Origin: Thiomicrorhabdus sp.
Lineage (GTDB): Bacteria > Pseudomonadota > Gammaproteobacteria > Thiomicrospirales > Thiomicrospiraceae
Assembly: GCA_015488565.1 (NCBI GenBank)
Contig: WFNQ01000121.1
Location: 1-12,887 of the forward strand
DNA: 12,887 nt
Reading direction: 5' to 3'
Positions 6,923 to 12,887 of this stretch are shown one piece after another. Below the pieces are notes generated by a model. The model did no database searches. It had not been told where the DNA came from and saw nothing but the letters and a program-made list of their open reading frames with translations. How positions within the stretch are numbered: position 1 is the first letter of the stretch; each line of letters opens with the position of its first letter. The translations under genes and the position numbers were made by a program.

Positions 6923-7969
6923 TTATTCAAATGAAAAGACATCTAAGCCTTTTTCATCCATGAGCTCTAGAGCTCGGCCTCCACCGCGCGCCACACAGGT
7001 TAATGGGTCGTCAGCGATAATTACAGGAATACCGGTTTCTTCAGCCAATAATGTGCTTAGGTTGCGTAGCAATGCGCCTCCACCGGTAAGAACGATACCG
7101 TGTTCTGCGATATCAGCTCCCAATTCAGGTGGCGTGTTTTCTAACGCGGTTCTTACGGCACTGACAATGGCGGAGAGTGGTTCGTGAAGCGCTTCCAATA
7201 CTTCATTGCTGTTCAAGGTAAAACGACGAGGAACGGCTTCGGCAATATTACTACCGTGAACTTCCATGGTGTCTGGATTGACTTCATGGTACGCCGTACC
7301 AATGGTTTTTTTGATTTTTTCGGCGGTGGTTTCACCAATAATCATGCCGTAATTACGGCGAACGTATTTAATGATGGCGTCATCAAAGCGATCCCCCCCA
7401 ACTTTAACCGAATCGGCCCAAACAATCCCGTTGAGAGAGAGGGTGGCCACCTCAGTCGTACCCCCGCCAATATCCACTACCATTGAACCGGTTGGTTCGC
7501 TAACAGGCATCCCCGCGCCAATTGCGGCGGCCATTGGTTCTTCAATCAAAAATACTTCACGTGCGCCTGCGCCAGCAGCCGATTCACGGATTGCTCGGCG
7601 TTCCACTTGGGTTGAACCACAGGGAACGCAGACCAGTACTCGTGGGCTGGGTTGAAAGAATTTGGCTTCGTGCACTTTACGAATAAAGGATTGGAGCATT
7701 TTTTCAGTGACTTCAAAATCGGCAATCACCCCATCTTTTAACGGACGAATGGTTTGAATATCTTGGTTTTCTTTTCCCAGCATCAGTTTGGCATTTTCAC
7801 CAACGGCAACAATAGAACGGCTGTTACCTCCGCGTTTGCTGGTACGAATCGACACTACAGAGGGTTCGTTTAACACCATGCCTTTTCCGCGTACATAAAT
7901 TAATGTATTGGCGGTTCCTAAATCAATTGAAAGGTCGCTTGAGAAAAGTCCCATGATTTTACGAAACAT
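6923..7969 (-). CDS. mreB: MreB, actin-like cell-shape protein
   Basis: Cytoplasmic ATP-binding actin homologue that forms membrane-bound filaments and guides lateral wall synthesis. The 348 residues compare with 347 in E. coli. The N-terminal MFRKIMGLFS can form the short amphipathic membrane helix. Phosphate-1 motif DLGTANT lies at 16-22, the connect region with EEPMAAAIG at 143-151, phosphate-2 DIGGGTTE at 166-173, and the adenosine motif LTGGGALL at 294-301. A good ribosome binding site AAGGA is 9 nt ahead of the ATG. It is the first gene of the shape operon, 44 nt downstream of a near-consensus promoter, and faces away from gatC. Sequence conservation is very high, as usual for MreB. Confidence 0.98.
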   Translation of the reverse strand: MFRKIMGLFSSDLSIDLGTANTLIYVRGKGMVLNEPSVVSIRTSKRGGNSRSIVAVGENAKLMLGKENQDIQTIRPLKDGVIADFEVTEKMLQSFIRKVHEAKFFQPSPRVLVCVPCGSTQVERRAIRESAAGAGAREVFLIEEPMAAAIGAGMPVSEPTGSMVVDIGGGTTEVATLSLNGIVWADSVKVGGDRFDDAIIKYVRRNYGMIIGETTAEKIKKTIGTAYHEVNPDTMEVHGSNIAEAVPRRFTLNSNEVLEALHEPLSAIVSAVRTALENTPPELGADIAEHGIVLTGGGALLRNLSTLLAEETGIPVIIADDPLTCVARGGGRALELMDEKGLDVFSFE

Positions 7970-8012
7970 CGAGTAGTATCCTTGAGGTTTAACTGAGGTA
8001 AATAAACGCCGT

Positions 8013-8041
8013 ATTTTAACTTAAGTTAATGGATGTGTAAA
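8013..8041 (-). promoter_or_regulatory. Near-consensus sigma-70 promoter of the mreB operon
   Basis: On the minus strand TTTACA (8041-8036, 5 of 6 bases) and TAAAAT (8018-8013, 5 of 6) are separated by exactly 17 nt. The predicted start is near 8006, giving a leader of about 37 nt before the mreB ATG, with AAGGA well placed. It should drive the whole mreB-to-ybeD operon. Confidence 0.75.
8016..8029. repeat. 14-bp perfect palindrome overlapping the mreB -10 box
   Basis: TTAACTTAAGTTAA is its own reverse complement. It covers half of the -10 hexamer and most of the downstream spacer of the mreB promoter, where a repressor would block RNA polymerase. A palindrome of this length is expected roughly once by chance in such a window, and more often in AT-rich DNA, so only the position makes it notable. 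No known operator consensus is recognised. Confidence 0.45.
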
Positions 8042-8212
8042 AGTTATATATGATCCCAAATCCTTACATAGAAATACGGGTCTAGCGCAACCCTTTGATA
8101 AACCTATGATTTTAAAATACTTCATCGATCCTAAGGGTGTGATTGTACATGTAAAAACTCTATGTTTTTCAATCTCTTATACTGTTTTTATGCTTCTGTG
8201 TAAGGGTTTGGG

Positions 8213-8329
8213 GTGACGCTGCGTATAAAAATGAAAATAGGGGGGAGGAGTTTTTATCAGGAAGGAGGGGGTCTGGTTAAGGATTTATGCAGAGGCGCCC
8301 TAAATATGTTATTTTATGCGGTTAAATAA
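8213..8329 (+). CDS. Possible small leader ORF (38 codons) upstream of gatC
   Basis: Reading from GTG at 8213, a frame of 38 codons ends with TAA at 8327-8329. AAGGG at 8202-8206 sits 6 nt ahead of the GTG, a workable ribosome binding site, and a possible -10 box TATACT lies at 8178-8183. An internal ATG at 8231 has no ribosome binding site. The product would be small and basic, with a glycine-rich middle and a hydrophobic end (ALNMLFYAVK). I recognise no family. The ORF covers the G-rich patch and could easily be chance. A second, overlapping 12-codon ORF (8287-8325, ATG with AAGGA only 3 nt away) is equally unproven. Confidence 0.15.
   Translation: MTLRIKMKIGGRSFYQEGGGLVKDLCRGALNMLFYAVK
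8240..8271 (+). other. G-rich patch with two Shine-Dalgarno-like GGAGG cores
   Basis: A purine-rich stretch stands out from AT-rich surroundings. It has G-runs of 6 (8240-8245) and 5 (8267-8271) plus three GG pairs. It contains GGAGG at 8244-8248 and again, inside AAGGAGG, at 8264-8268, but no start codon lies at normal spacing behind either. The G-runs would allow at most a two-layer quadruplex in the transcript. Function unknown. Confidence 0.35.
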
Positions 8330-8332
8330 CAT
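8306..8332. repeat. AT-rich dyad, 9-9-9 layout, in the gatC leader
   Basis: The arms ATGTTATTT (8306-8314) and AAATAACAT (8324-8332) are perfect reverse complements around a 9-nt centre. As RNA the hairpin would be weak (two GC pairs). As DNA it has the size and symmetry of a dimeric-regulator site. No T-tract follows, so it is not a terminator. Chance occurrence is plausible in AT-rich DNA. Confidence 0.3.
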
Positions 8333-8432
8333 TACATTATTATTTATTTTGTTTACATTGTTTTTTTAAAGAGGGTTAAGGTTTAAGTGCCTGGCTTCTT
8401 TATTTGATTTGGGTGTTGATTAGGAGAAAATC

Positions 8433-8720
8433 GTGTCTTTAGGGAAAGCAGAAGTTGAGTATATATCACGATTAACGCAAATAGAAGTGCGGGAAGAGGC
8501 TGTAGAGGGGGTGGCGCAAAAGCTGTCTAATATTTTAGATTTATTTGCACAGATGGAAGCGGCGGATACACAAGATGTGCTGCCAATGGCACACCCTCTT
8601 GATGCTGTACAGCGATTGAGACCCGATGTGGTGACGGAAGTGGATCAGCATGAGAAATTACAAGCCATTGCCCCTGCTGCCGCAGAAGCCCATTATTTAG
8701 TTCCGCAAGTGATTGAGTGA
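8433..8720 (+). CDS. gatC: GatC, subunit C of Glu-tRNA(Gln)/Asp-tRNA(Asn) amidotransferase
   Basis: Small subunit that wraps around GatA and GatB and stabilises the amidotransferase complex in the cytoplasm. The 95 residues match the usual length. Typical features are a helical N-terminus (EVEYISRLTQIEV), the helix QKLSNILDLFAQMEAADT, the block PMAHPLDAVQRLRPDVVTE (51-69), and a C-terminal YLVPQVIE. The start codon is GTG, with AGGAG at 8422-8426 6 nt ahead of it, which decides the start. It is the first gene of gatCAB. GatA begins 7 nt after its stop if the ATG at 8728 is used. The long, unusual leader upstream is described separately. Confidence 0.95.
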   Translation: MSLGKAEVEYISRLTQIEVREEAVEGVAQKLSNILDLFAQMEAADTQDVLPMAHPLDAVQRLRPDVVTEVDQHEKLQAIAPAAAEAHYLVPQVIE

Positions 8721-8727
8721 TAATAAG

Positions 8728-10182
8728 ATGCATAATTTAACTATAAAACAGATGAGTGAAAAACTTCATGCGGGTGACATTACCAGTGTGCAGTTGACAC
8801 AACACTACCTTGACCGTATTGCTCAGTTCGATGGTGAACTGAATGCGTATGTAACGGTTACGCCAGAGTTAGCCATTCAGATGGCTGAAGAAGCTGATCA
8901 GCGCCTTGCATCAGGTGATGCCGAATTATTGACGGGGATTCCTGTCGCACATAAAGATATTTTTTGTACCGATGGGGTTAAAACATCTTGTGGTTCTAAG
9001 ATGTTGGATAACTTTATTGCTCCTTATGATGCGCATGTTGTTACGCAATTGAAAAAGGTTGGCATGCCTATTTTGGGTAAAACCAATATGGATGAATTTG
9101 CGATGGGCTCTTCTTCGGAGAGCAGCTATTACGGCGCAACTAAAAACCCATGGGATCACCAAGCCGTACCGGGAGGCTCTTCGGGTGGTGCGGCGGCGGT
9201 GATTGCCGCAGGGTTAGCCCCTTTGGCCACTGGAACGGATACTGGTGGTTCGATTCGCCAACCCGCCTCTTTTTGTGGCATTACGGGCATTAAACCAACT
9301 TATGGTGTGGTATCTCGTTTTGGCATTATCGCTTACGCCTCCAGCTTTGATCAGGCAGGGCCTATGACCCGTTCGGCGGAAGATTCGGCTTGGTTATTGA
9401 ATGCGATGGCTGGATTTGATGCGCGAGATTCCACCAGCTTAGAGCGTGAAAAAATCGACTATACTGCGGCATTAGGACATTCATTAAAAGGCCTTAAAGT
9501 GGGCGTTCCAGCCGAATATTTTGGCGAGGGATTGGATGCCGAAGTGGAAGCCGTAGTAAAAAATGCCATTGCTGAAGTAGAAAAGCTAGGTGCCGAAATC
9601 GTAGAAATTCACTTACCTAATAAAGATTTGGCCGTGCCTTCTTACTATGTTCTGGCCCCTGCTGAGGCCTCTTCAAACTTATCTCGTTTTGATGGCGTTC
9701 GTTTTGGTTACCGTTGTGAGCAGCCCAAAGATTTAACCGATTTATACAAGCGTTCACGTTCTGAAGGATTTGGAGAAGAGGTTAAACGCCGCATTATGGT
9801 CGGAGCTTATGCATTGTCCGCTGGGTATTATGATGAGTACTATTTAAAGGCACAAAAACTACGCCGAATGGTTCGAGACGATTTCATCAAAGCATTTCAA
9901 TCGTGTGATGTCATTATGGGGCCCGTTGCGCCGACGTCTGCCTTTAATATTGGTGAAAAGTCGGACGATCAAGTGAGTATGTATTTATCGGACTTGTATA
10001 CCATTCCCGTTAACTTAGGTGGTTTGCCAGCACTCTCTGTGCCAGCAGGGTTTGCACAAAATCGTCCCGTTGGTTTGCATATTGTAGGCCCTTATTTTAG
10101 TGAAGCGCAATTGTTGAATATTGGTCATCAGTTTCAACAAGTGACCGATTGGCACACTAAAACACCAGCACAGTATCAATAA
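8728..10182 (+). CDS. gatA: GatA, amidase subunit of aspartyl/glutamyl-tRNA amidotransferase
   Basis: Glutamine amidase that releases ammonia, which is channelled to GatB to amidate Glu-tRNA(Gln) (or Asp-tRNA(Asn)). From the ATG at 8728 the protein has 484 residues, as in related gammaproteobacteria. The Ser-cisSer-Lys triad of the amidase signature family is visible: K76 in VAHKDIF, S151 in PGGSSGG, and nucleophile S175 in DTGGSIRQPAS. Their spacing (75 and 24 residues) equals that of S. aureus GatA (K79, S154, S178). A TTG at 8713 in the same frame would add five residues and overlap gatC, but it has no ribosome binding site. The ATG start gives MHNLTIKQMSEKL, in line with homologues, so it is preferred. 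It lies 7 nt behind gatC and 21 nt before gatB. Confidence 0.96.
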   Translation: MHNLTIKQMSEKLHAGDITSVQLTQHYLDRIAQFDGELNAYVTVTPELAIQMAEEADQRLASGDAELLTGIPVAHKDIFCTDGVKTSCGSKMLDNFIAPYDAHVVTQLKKVGMPILGKTNMDEFAMGSSSESSYYGATKNPWDHQAVPGGSSGGAAAVIAAGLAPLATGTDTGGSIRQPASFCGITGIKPTYGVVSRFGIIAYASSFDQAGPMTRSAEDSAWLLNAMAGFDARDSTSLEREKIDYTAALGHSLKGLKVGVPAEYFGEGLDAEVEAVVKNAIAEVEKLGAEIVEIHLPNKDLAVPSYYVLAPAEASSNLSRFDGVRFGYRCEQPKDLTDLYKRSRSEGFGEEVKRRIMVGAYALSAGYYDEYYLKAQKLRRMVRDDFIKAFQSCDVIMGPVAPTSAFNIGEKSDDQVSMYLSDLYTIPVNLGGLPALSVPAGFAQNRPVGLHIVGPYFSEAQLLNIGHQFQQVTDWHTKTPAQYQ

Positions 10183-10203
10183 TTGAGTAGGAGCGAATAA
10201 AAA

Positions 10204-11637
10204 ATGAGTTGGGAAGTCGTCATCGGGTTAGAGATACATGCTCAGTTAACCACAAAGTCAAAAATATTTTCAGGTGCCTCCACCGCGTATGGTGCAGCGC
10301 CAAACAGCCAAGCTTGTCCGATTGATCTTGGAATGCCGGGCGTGTTACCCGTATTAAACCAAGCCGTGATTGGCAAATCCATTATGTTGGGATTGGCATT
10401 GGATGCTGAAATTGGTAAGCGTTCGGTTTTTGATCGCAAAAACTATTTTTACCCTGATTTACCAAAAGGGTATCAAACCACACAATTTGAATTTCCCATT
10501 GTAGGGCAAGGCAAATTAGAGATTGAATTAGAAGATGGTCGCAAAAAAGTCATCGGTGTCACGCGAGCGCACTTGGAAGAAGATGCGGGTAAATCGGTGC
10601 ATGGTTTAGTACCGGGGCAGACGGGGGTTGATTTAAACCGTTCAGGTACGCCATTATTGGAAATTGTTTCGGATCCCGATATGTCTTCGGCCAAAGAAGC
10701 CGTGGCCTACGCTAAAAAAATGCACGAATTAGTGCAATACCTTGGTATTTGTGACGGCAACATGCAAGAAGGTTCGTTTCGAGTGGACTCTAATGTATCG
10801 GTTCGCCGTCCTGGTGAACCATTGGGAACACGTGCAGAACTCAAAAATATTAACTCATTTCGCTTTATTGAAAAAGCAATTGAGTTTGAGATTGAACGTC
10901 AAATTGAGCTCATTGAAAGTGGCGGAACCGTGGTTCAAGAGACGCGTTTATATGATGCTGAAAATGATACCACTCGGTCAATGCGTACCAAAGAAGATGC
11001 CAATGACTATCGTTATTTTCCTTGTCCCGATTTGTTGCCCGTTATTATTGTTGATGAAGACATTGAAGCCATTCGAGCCACCATGCCAGAGTTGCCGGAG
11101 GCAAAACGTACCCGTTTTGTTACGGAGTTTGGGTTGAGTGATTATGATGCTGTGGTCTTAACCAGCTCTCGTGCGATGGCCGAGTTTTTTGAAAAAGTGG
11201 TTGCGTTGACTCAGAAAAAAGACATTAAACTGTGTGCTAACTGGGTTACTTCAGGCTTTTCTGCCGCATTGAACCGTGATGGTTTGTCGGTTGAGGTATC
11301 GCCGGTGAGTGCTGAAATGTTAGCGGGTATGATTGAACGTATTTTGGATAACAGCATTTCGGGTAAAATCGCCAAACAAGTCTTTGAAGCGATGTGGCAG
11401 GGCGAAGGCACGGCCGATCAGGTTATTGAGAGCAAAGGACTTAAGCAAATTACCGATACTGGCGCGATTGAAGCTCTGGTCGATGAGGTACTGGCCAATA
11501 ATCCTGAGCAAGTTGAGTCTTATAAAGCAGGACAAACCAAAATGTTAGGTTATTTTGTCGGTCAAATTATGAAAGTGTCGGGTGGTCAAGCCAATCCTGG
11601 GCAAGTCAATAAAATGCTGGTTGCTAAGTTAAAGTGA
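10204..11637 (+). CDS. gatB: GatB, tRNA-binding kinase/transamidase subunit of the amidotransferase
   Basis: Binds misacylated Glu-tRNA(Gln) or Asp-tRNA(Asn), phosphorylates the side-chain carboxylate with ATP and accepts ammonia from GatA. The 477 residues are the normal length. The catalytic cradle shows GLEIHAQL (8-15), DRKNYFYPDLPKGYQ (77-91), HLEEDAGK (123-130), GTPLLEIVSDPD (148-159), ELKNINSF (212-219) and DANDYRYFPCPDLLP (265-279). The helical and YqeY-like tail ends with GQIMKVSGGQANPGQVNKMLVAKL, which contacts the tRNA. AGGAG (10189-10193) lies 10 nt ahead of the ATG. A complete gatCAB operon suggests Gln-tRNA and/or Asn-tRNA is made indirectly. Which one depends on whether GlnRS or AsnRS exists elsewhere in the genome, and that cannot be seen here. 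No clear terminator follows directly. Confidence 0.97.
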   Translation: MSWEVVIGLEIHAQLTTKSKIFSGASTAYGAAPNSQACPIDLGMPGVLPVLNQAVIGKSIMLGLALDAEIGKRSVFDRKNYFYPDLPKGYQTTQFEFPIVGQGKLEIELEDGRKKVIGVTRAHLEEDAGKSVHGLVPGQTGVDLNRSGTPLLEIVSDPDMSSAKEAVAYAKKMHELVQYLGICDGNMQEGSFRVDSNVSVRRPGEPLGTRAELKNINSFRFIEKAIEFEIERQIELIESGGTVVQETRLYDAENDTTRSMRTKEDANDYRYFPCPDLLPVIIVDEDIEAIRATMPELPEAKRTRFVTEFGLSDYDAVVLTSSRAMAEFFEKVVALTQKKDIKLCANWVTSGFSAALNRDGLSVEVSPVSAEMLAGMIERILDNSISGKIAKQVFEAMWQGEGTADQVIESKGLKQITDTGAIEALVDEVLANNPEQVESYKAGQTKMLGYFVGQIMKVSGGQANPGQVNKMLVAKLK

Positions 11638-11667
11638 TTAAATATATTGAAAAAAATGATTGAAAAA

Positions 11668-11695
11668 CTTGAAAGGTTATAAAAAAACCTTATAT
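11668..11695 (+). promoter_or_regulatory. Sigma-32 (heat-shock) type promoter of htpX, overlapping a sigma-70 match
   Basis: CTTGAAA (11668-11674) is the full sigma-32 -35 consensus. After 13 nt comes CCTTATAT (11688-11695), which fits 5 of the 7 fixed bases of CCCCAT-N-T. Spacing of 13 is within the known range. The predicted start is near 11702, about 70 nt before the htpX ATG. The same DNA also reads TTGAAA-N16-TATATT, a fair sigma-70 promoter, so basal plus heat-induced expression is likely. E. coli htpX was first described as a heat-shock gene. A dyad AAGGTT-N7-AACCTT (11673-11691) fills the spacer. Confidence 0.6.
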
Positions 11696-11713
11696 TAGAC
11701 ATATAAAATATTT

Positions 11714-11733
11714 GTTCCAAAATGACTTGGAAC
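11714..11733 (+). repeat. Hairpin in the htpX 5' leader
   Basis: Arms GTTCCAA and TTGGAAC pair perfectly around a 6-nt loop, just downstream of the predicted htpX transcription start. Interrupted T-runs follow, then AAGGAG (11757-11762), the htpX ribosome binding site, 8 nt ahead of the ATG. It could be a weak terminator for gatCAB read-through or a stabilising 5' hairpin; the sequence does not decide this. Confidence 0.35.
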
Positions 11734-11770
11734 CGATTTTAACCTTTTTATTTTTTAAGGAGCGTTCTCA

Positions 11771-12667
11771 ATGAAACGTATTGGTTTATTTTTATTAACA
11801 AACATCGCGGTGATTGCCGTTGCCATGTTAGCGATGAATCTTTTAGGTGTCGGCAGCTACATGGAAGGCACCAGTCTAAACCTAAATAACTTATTTATGT
11901 TTGCGTTAATTTTTGGTTTTGCAGGATCGTTTATCTCGTTAGCTATGTCCAAATGGATGGCAAAAATGTCGACGGGTGCCAAAGTAATTAAGGAACCTAA
12001 AAACGCAGATGAACAGTGGTTAGTGGATACGGTTACGCGTCAAGCAGAAAAAGCAGGTATTAAAACACCTGAAGTGGCCATTTATGACTCGCCAGAGCCA
12101 AATGCTTTTGCAACAGGGATGAGTAAAAACAACTCATTAGTTGCCGTATCAACTGGGTTAATGCGCAACATGCGTCAAAATGAAGTGGAAGCGGTATTAG
12201 GCCATGAAGTGGCGCATGTTGCTAATGGTGATATGGTCACGATGGCTTTATTGCAAGGCGTATTAAACACCTTTGTTATTTTCTTTGCGAAAATTGTCGC
12301 CTATGTTGTGGATCGTGTGATTCTTAAAAATGAAGAAGCTGGGCATAGCTGGACCTTTATTATTGTGGATATTATTGCGCAAGTACTATTTGGTATTTTA
12401 GCCAGCATTATTGCCATGTGGTTTTCACGTAAACGTGAGTTTCATGCGGACAACGGTGGGGCTTACTTAGCTGGTAAAGAGAATATGATTGCCGCGCTAC
12501 GTCGTTTGCAAACCATGACACCAGGTGAATTGCCAGATCAAATGGCGGCATTGGGAATCTCTTCTGGTAAGAGTAAGATTGGACAGTTGTTTACATCTCA
12601 CCCGCCACTAGAAGATCGTATTGCGGCATTAGAAGCTACGCCTCAAAGTGAGTTGAAGGTGGCATAA
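11771..12667 (+). CDS. htpX: HtpX, membrane-bound zinc metalloprotease (M48B family)
   Basis: Inner-membrane protease with its active site in the cytoplasm that helps remove misfolded membrane proteins, overlapping in role with FtsH. The 298 residues are near the E. coli length (293). Two N-terminal membrane helices (about 5-25 and 40-60) precede the catalytic core. The zinc site shows HEVAH (H145, E146, H149) in AVLGHEVAHVANGD, with third ligand E223 in KREFHADNGGAYLAG. Two more hydrophobic segments lie between them (about 160-182 and 194-216). The C-terminal SHPPLEDRIAAL block (277-288) is typical of the family. AAGGAG 8 nt ahead of the ATG fixes the start. The gene is 133 nt behind gatB, has its own heat-shock-like promoter, and ends at a strong terminator, so it is probably a single-gene unit. 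No defects seen. Confidence 0.97.
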   Translation: MKRIGLFLLTNIAVIAVAMLAMNLLGVGSYMEGTSLNLNNLFMFALIFGFAGSFISLAMSKWMAKMSTGAKVIKEPKNADEQWLVDTVTRQAEKAGIKTPEVAIYDSPEPNAFATGMSKNNSLVAVSTGLMRNMRQNEVEAVLGHEVAHVANGDMVTMALLQGVLNTFVIFFAKIVAYVVDRVILKNEEAGHSWTFIIVDIIAQVLFGILASIIAMWFSRKREFHADNGGAYLAGKENMIAALRRLQTMTPGELPDQMAALGISSGKSKIGQLFTSHPPLEDRIAALEATPQSELKVA

Positions 12668-12688
12668 TTGCTGTCTGTATTACTTTCT

Positions 12689-12719
12689 AAAAAAACCTCG
12701 TGTATTCGAGGTTTTTTTT
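12689..12719. terminator. Strong bidirectional rho-independent terminator
   Basis: Twelve-base arms AAAAAAACCTCG and CGAGGTTTTTTT surround the 6-nt loop TGTATT. The right arm runs into eight Ts, and the A-run on the left gives the equivalent T-run on the minus strand. It therefore ends htpX (22 nt after the stop) and also the convergent gene whose stop lies at 12747. Confidence 0.93.
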
Positions 12720-12746
12720 GCTTGATATTTTTAGGTTCACTACTGT

Positions 12747-12887
12747 TTAGTGATTTTGTTCCGTTACCAGTTCAATAAATCGTTGTAAATATTTAGGTTG
12801 AAACGCGTCTTTTAAGTAGGAGATTTTGGTGTCGAACTGGGGCAAGATATTTTTTAAGCTAATAACCGAAAGGGGTTGATCGAATTC
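12747..12887 (-). CDS. C-terminal fragment of a probable LysR-type transcriptional regulator
   Basis: An open frame enters from the right edge of the window and ends with TAA at 12749-12747. It gives the last 46 residues of a protein, too few for a firm call. The pattern LKNILPQFDTKISYLKDAF, then PKYLQRFIELVTE, resembles the end of LysR-family effector domains (LP.f....i.y......P....FI..l.E), where a final helix with Phe-Ile packs on the domain. The fragment contains no DNA-binding region. It is convergent with htpX and shares the terminator at 12689-12719. Its codon use looks like that of its neighbours. That it is coding is likely; that it is LysR-type is moderately likely. Confidence 0.5.
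   Translation of the reverse strand, partial: EFDQPLSVISLKNILPQFDTKISYLKDAFQPKYLQRFIELVTEQNH

Larger units (their letters stand above)
7970..8432. other. Divergent intergenic control region between mreB and gatC
   Basis: These 463 nt separate the two divergent operons. The left 75 nt hold the mreB leader and promoter. The stretch 8042-8200 is AT-rich, with short palindromes such as ATTTTAAAAT (8109-8118) and TACATGTA but no clear gene. From 8200 to 8432 lies the presumed gatC leader: a possible 38-codon ORF (8213-8329), a G-rich patch (8240-8271), an AT-rich dyad (8306-8332), then A+T-rich sequence up to the gatC ribosome binding site. No confident sigma-70 promoter for gatC was found. The best weak candidates are TTTTCA-N17-TATGCT (8166-8194) and an isolated TATACT (8178-8183). 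Confidence 0.6.

Noticed and set aside
6900..7655. Several 94-100 residue plus-strand frames opposite mreB
   Set aside because: MreB is strongly conserved over its full length; the antisense frames show low-complexity composition typical of mirror ORFs.
8144..8200. A firm sigma-70 promoter for gatC
   Set aside because: TATACT and TATGCT boxes exist, but the -35 partners match 4 of 6 bases or fewer; no candidate stands out.
8485..8493. AAGTGCGGG resembling a Pasteurellaceae DNA uptake sequence
   Set aside because: A single imperfect copy inside gatC; no enrichment in the window.
8713..8727. TTG at 8713 as the gatA start
   Set aside because: No ribosome binding site, overlap with gatC, and an N-terminal extension not typical of GatA; the ATG at 8728 gives the standard N-terminus.
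10742..11137. 131-residue frame overlapping gatB in another frame
   Set aside because: It falls wholly within the intact, motif-complete gatB and resembles no family.
11640..11667. Possible terminator directly behind gatB
   Set aside because: A-rich sequence with no stem followed by a T-run on the plus strand; the first hairpin lies later, inside the htpX leader.
12882..12887. Window ends exactly on GAATTC (EcoRI site)
   Set aside because: This may only reflect how the source sequence was cloned or cut, or chance; it is not a biological feature.
1..12887. Mobile elements, phage genes, CRISPR arrays, toxin-antitoxin or defence genes
   Set aside because: No transposase, integrase, regularly spaced repeats or accessory genes were seen on either strand; the window is ordinary core genome.

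Overview
The window is a chromosomal housekeeping region from a gammaproteobacterium of moderate-to-low GC content. That placement rests on gene order (mreBCD facing away from gatCAB; mrdA-rodA-dacA-ybeD as in Escherichia coli) and on the sequences, for example the YRYFPCPDLLP form of the GatB motif. The style is compatible with free-living sulfur oxidisers of the Thiomicrospira/Hydrogenovibrio type, but genus-level placement is only a guess. I see no mobile elements, CRISPR arrays, tRNA or rRNA genes.

Left part (1-7969), all on the minus strand: a cell-shape and peptidoglycan operon, read from right to left as mreB, mreC, mreD, mrdA (PBP2), rodA, dacA (D,D-carboxypeptidase), dat (D-amino acid aminotransferase), ybeD (cut by the window edge, probably only its stop codon missing). 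Spacing is tight: mreC/mreD and mrdA/rodA overlap by 11 nt each, and dat/ybeD overlap by 4 nt (ATGA). The only sizeable internal gap is 115 nt between rodA and dacA. It carries a perfect FNR/Anr-type palindrome that overlaps a small hairpin. The operon promoter lies directly upstream of mreB (TTTACA-N17-TAAAAT), with a 14-bp palindrome overlapping its -10 box. MreB filaments, MreC/MreD, the glycosyltransferase RodA and the transpeptidase PBP2 form the elongasome. DacA trims the pentapeptides and releases D-alanine. Dat can interconvert D-alanine and D-glutamate, both needed for new wall precursors.

Middle (7970-8432): a 463-nt divergent control region. Its left end holds the mreB promoter. 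Its right half is the gatC leader, with a G-rich stretch containing two GGAGG cores, a possible 38-codon ORF and an AT-rich dyad. None of the latter is firmly interpretable.

Right part (8433-12667), plus strand: gatC-gatA-gatB encode the amidotransferase that converts Glu-tRNA(Gln) (and/or Asp-tRNA(Asn)) to the amidated form. They are followed, after a 133-nt gap with a heat-shock (sigma-32) type promoter, by htpX, a membrane zinc protease. A strong symmetrical terminator at 12689-12719 serves htpX and the convergent, truncated gene at the right edge, which looks like the C-terminus of a LysR-type regulator.

I did not find a new multi-gene system. The most interesting material is regulatory: the FNR-like site inside the cell-wall operon, the sigma-32-like promoter of htpX, and the unusual gatC leader.
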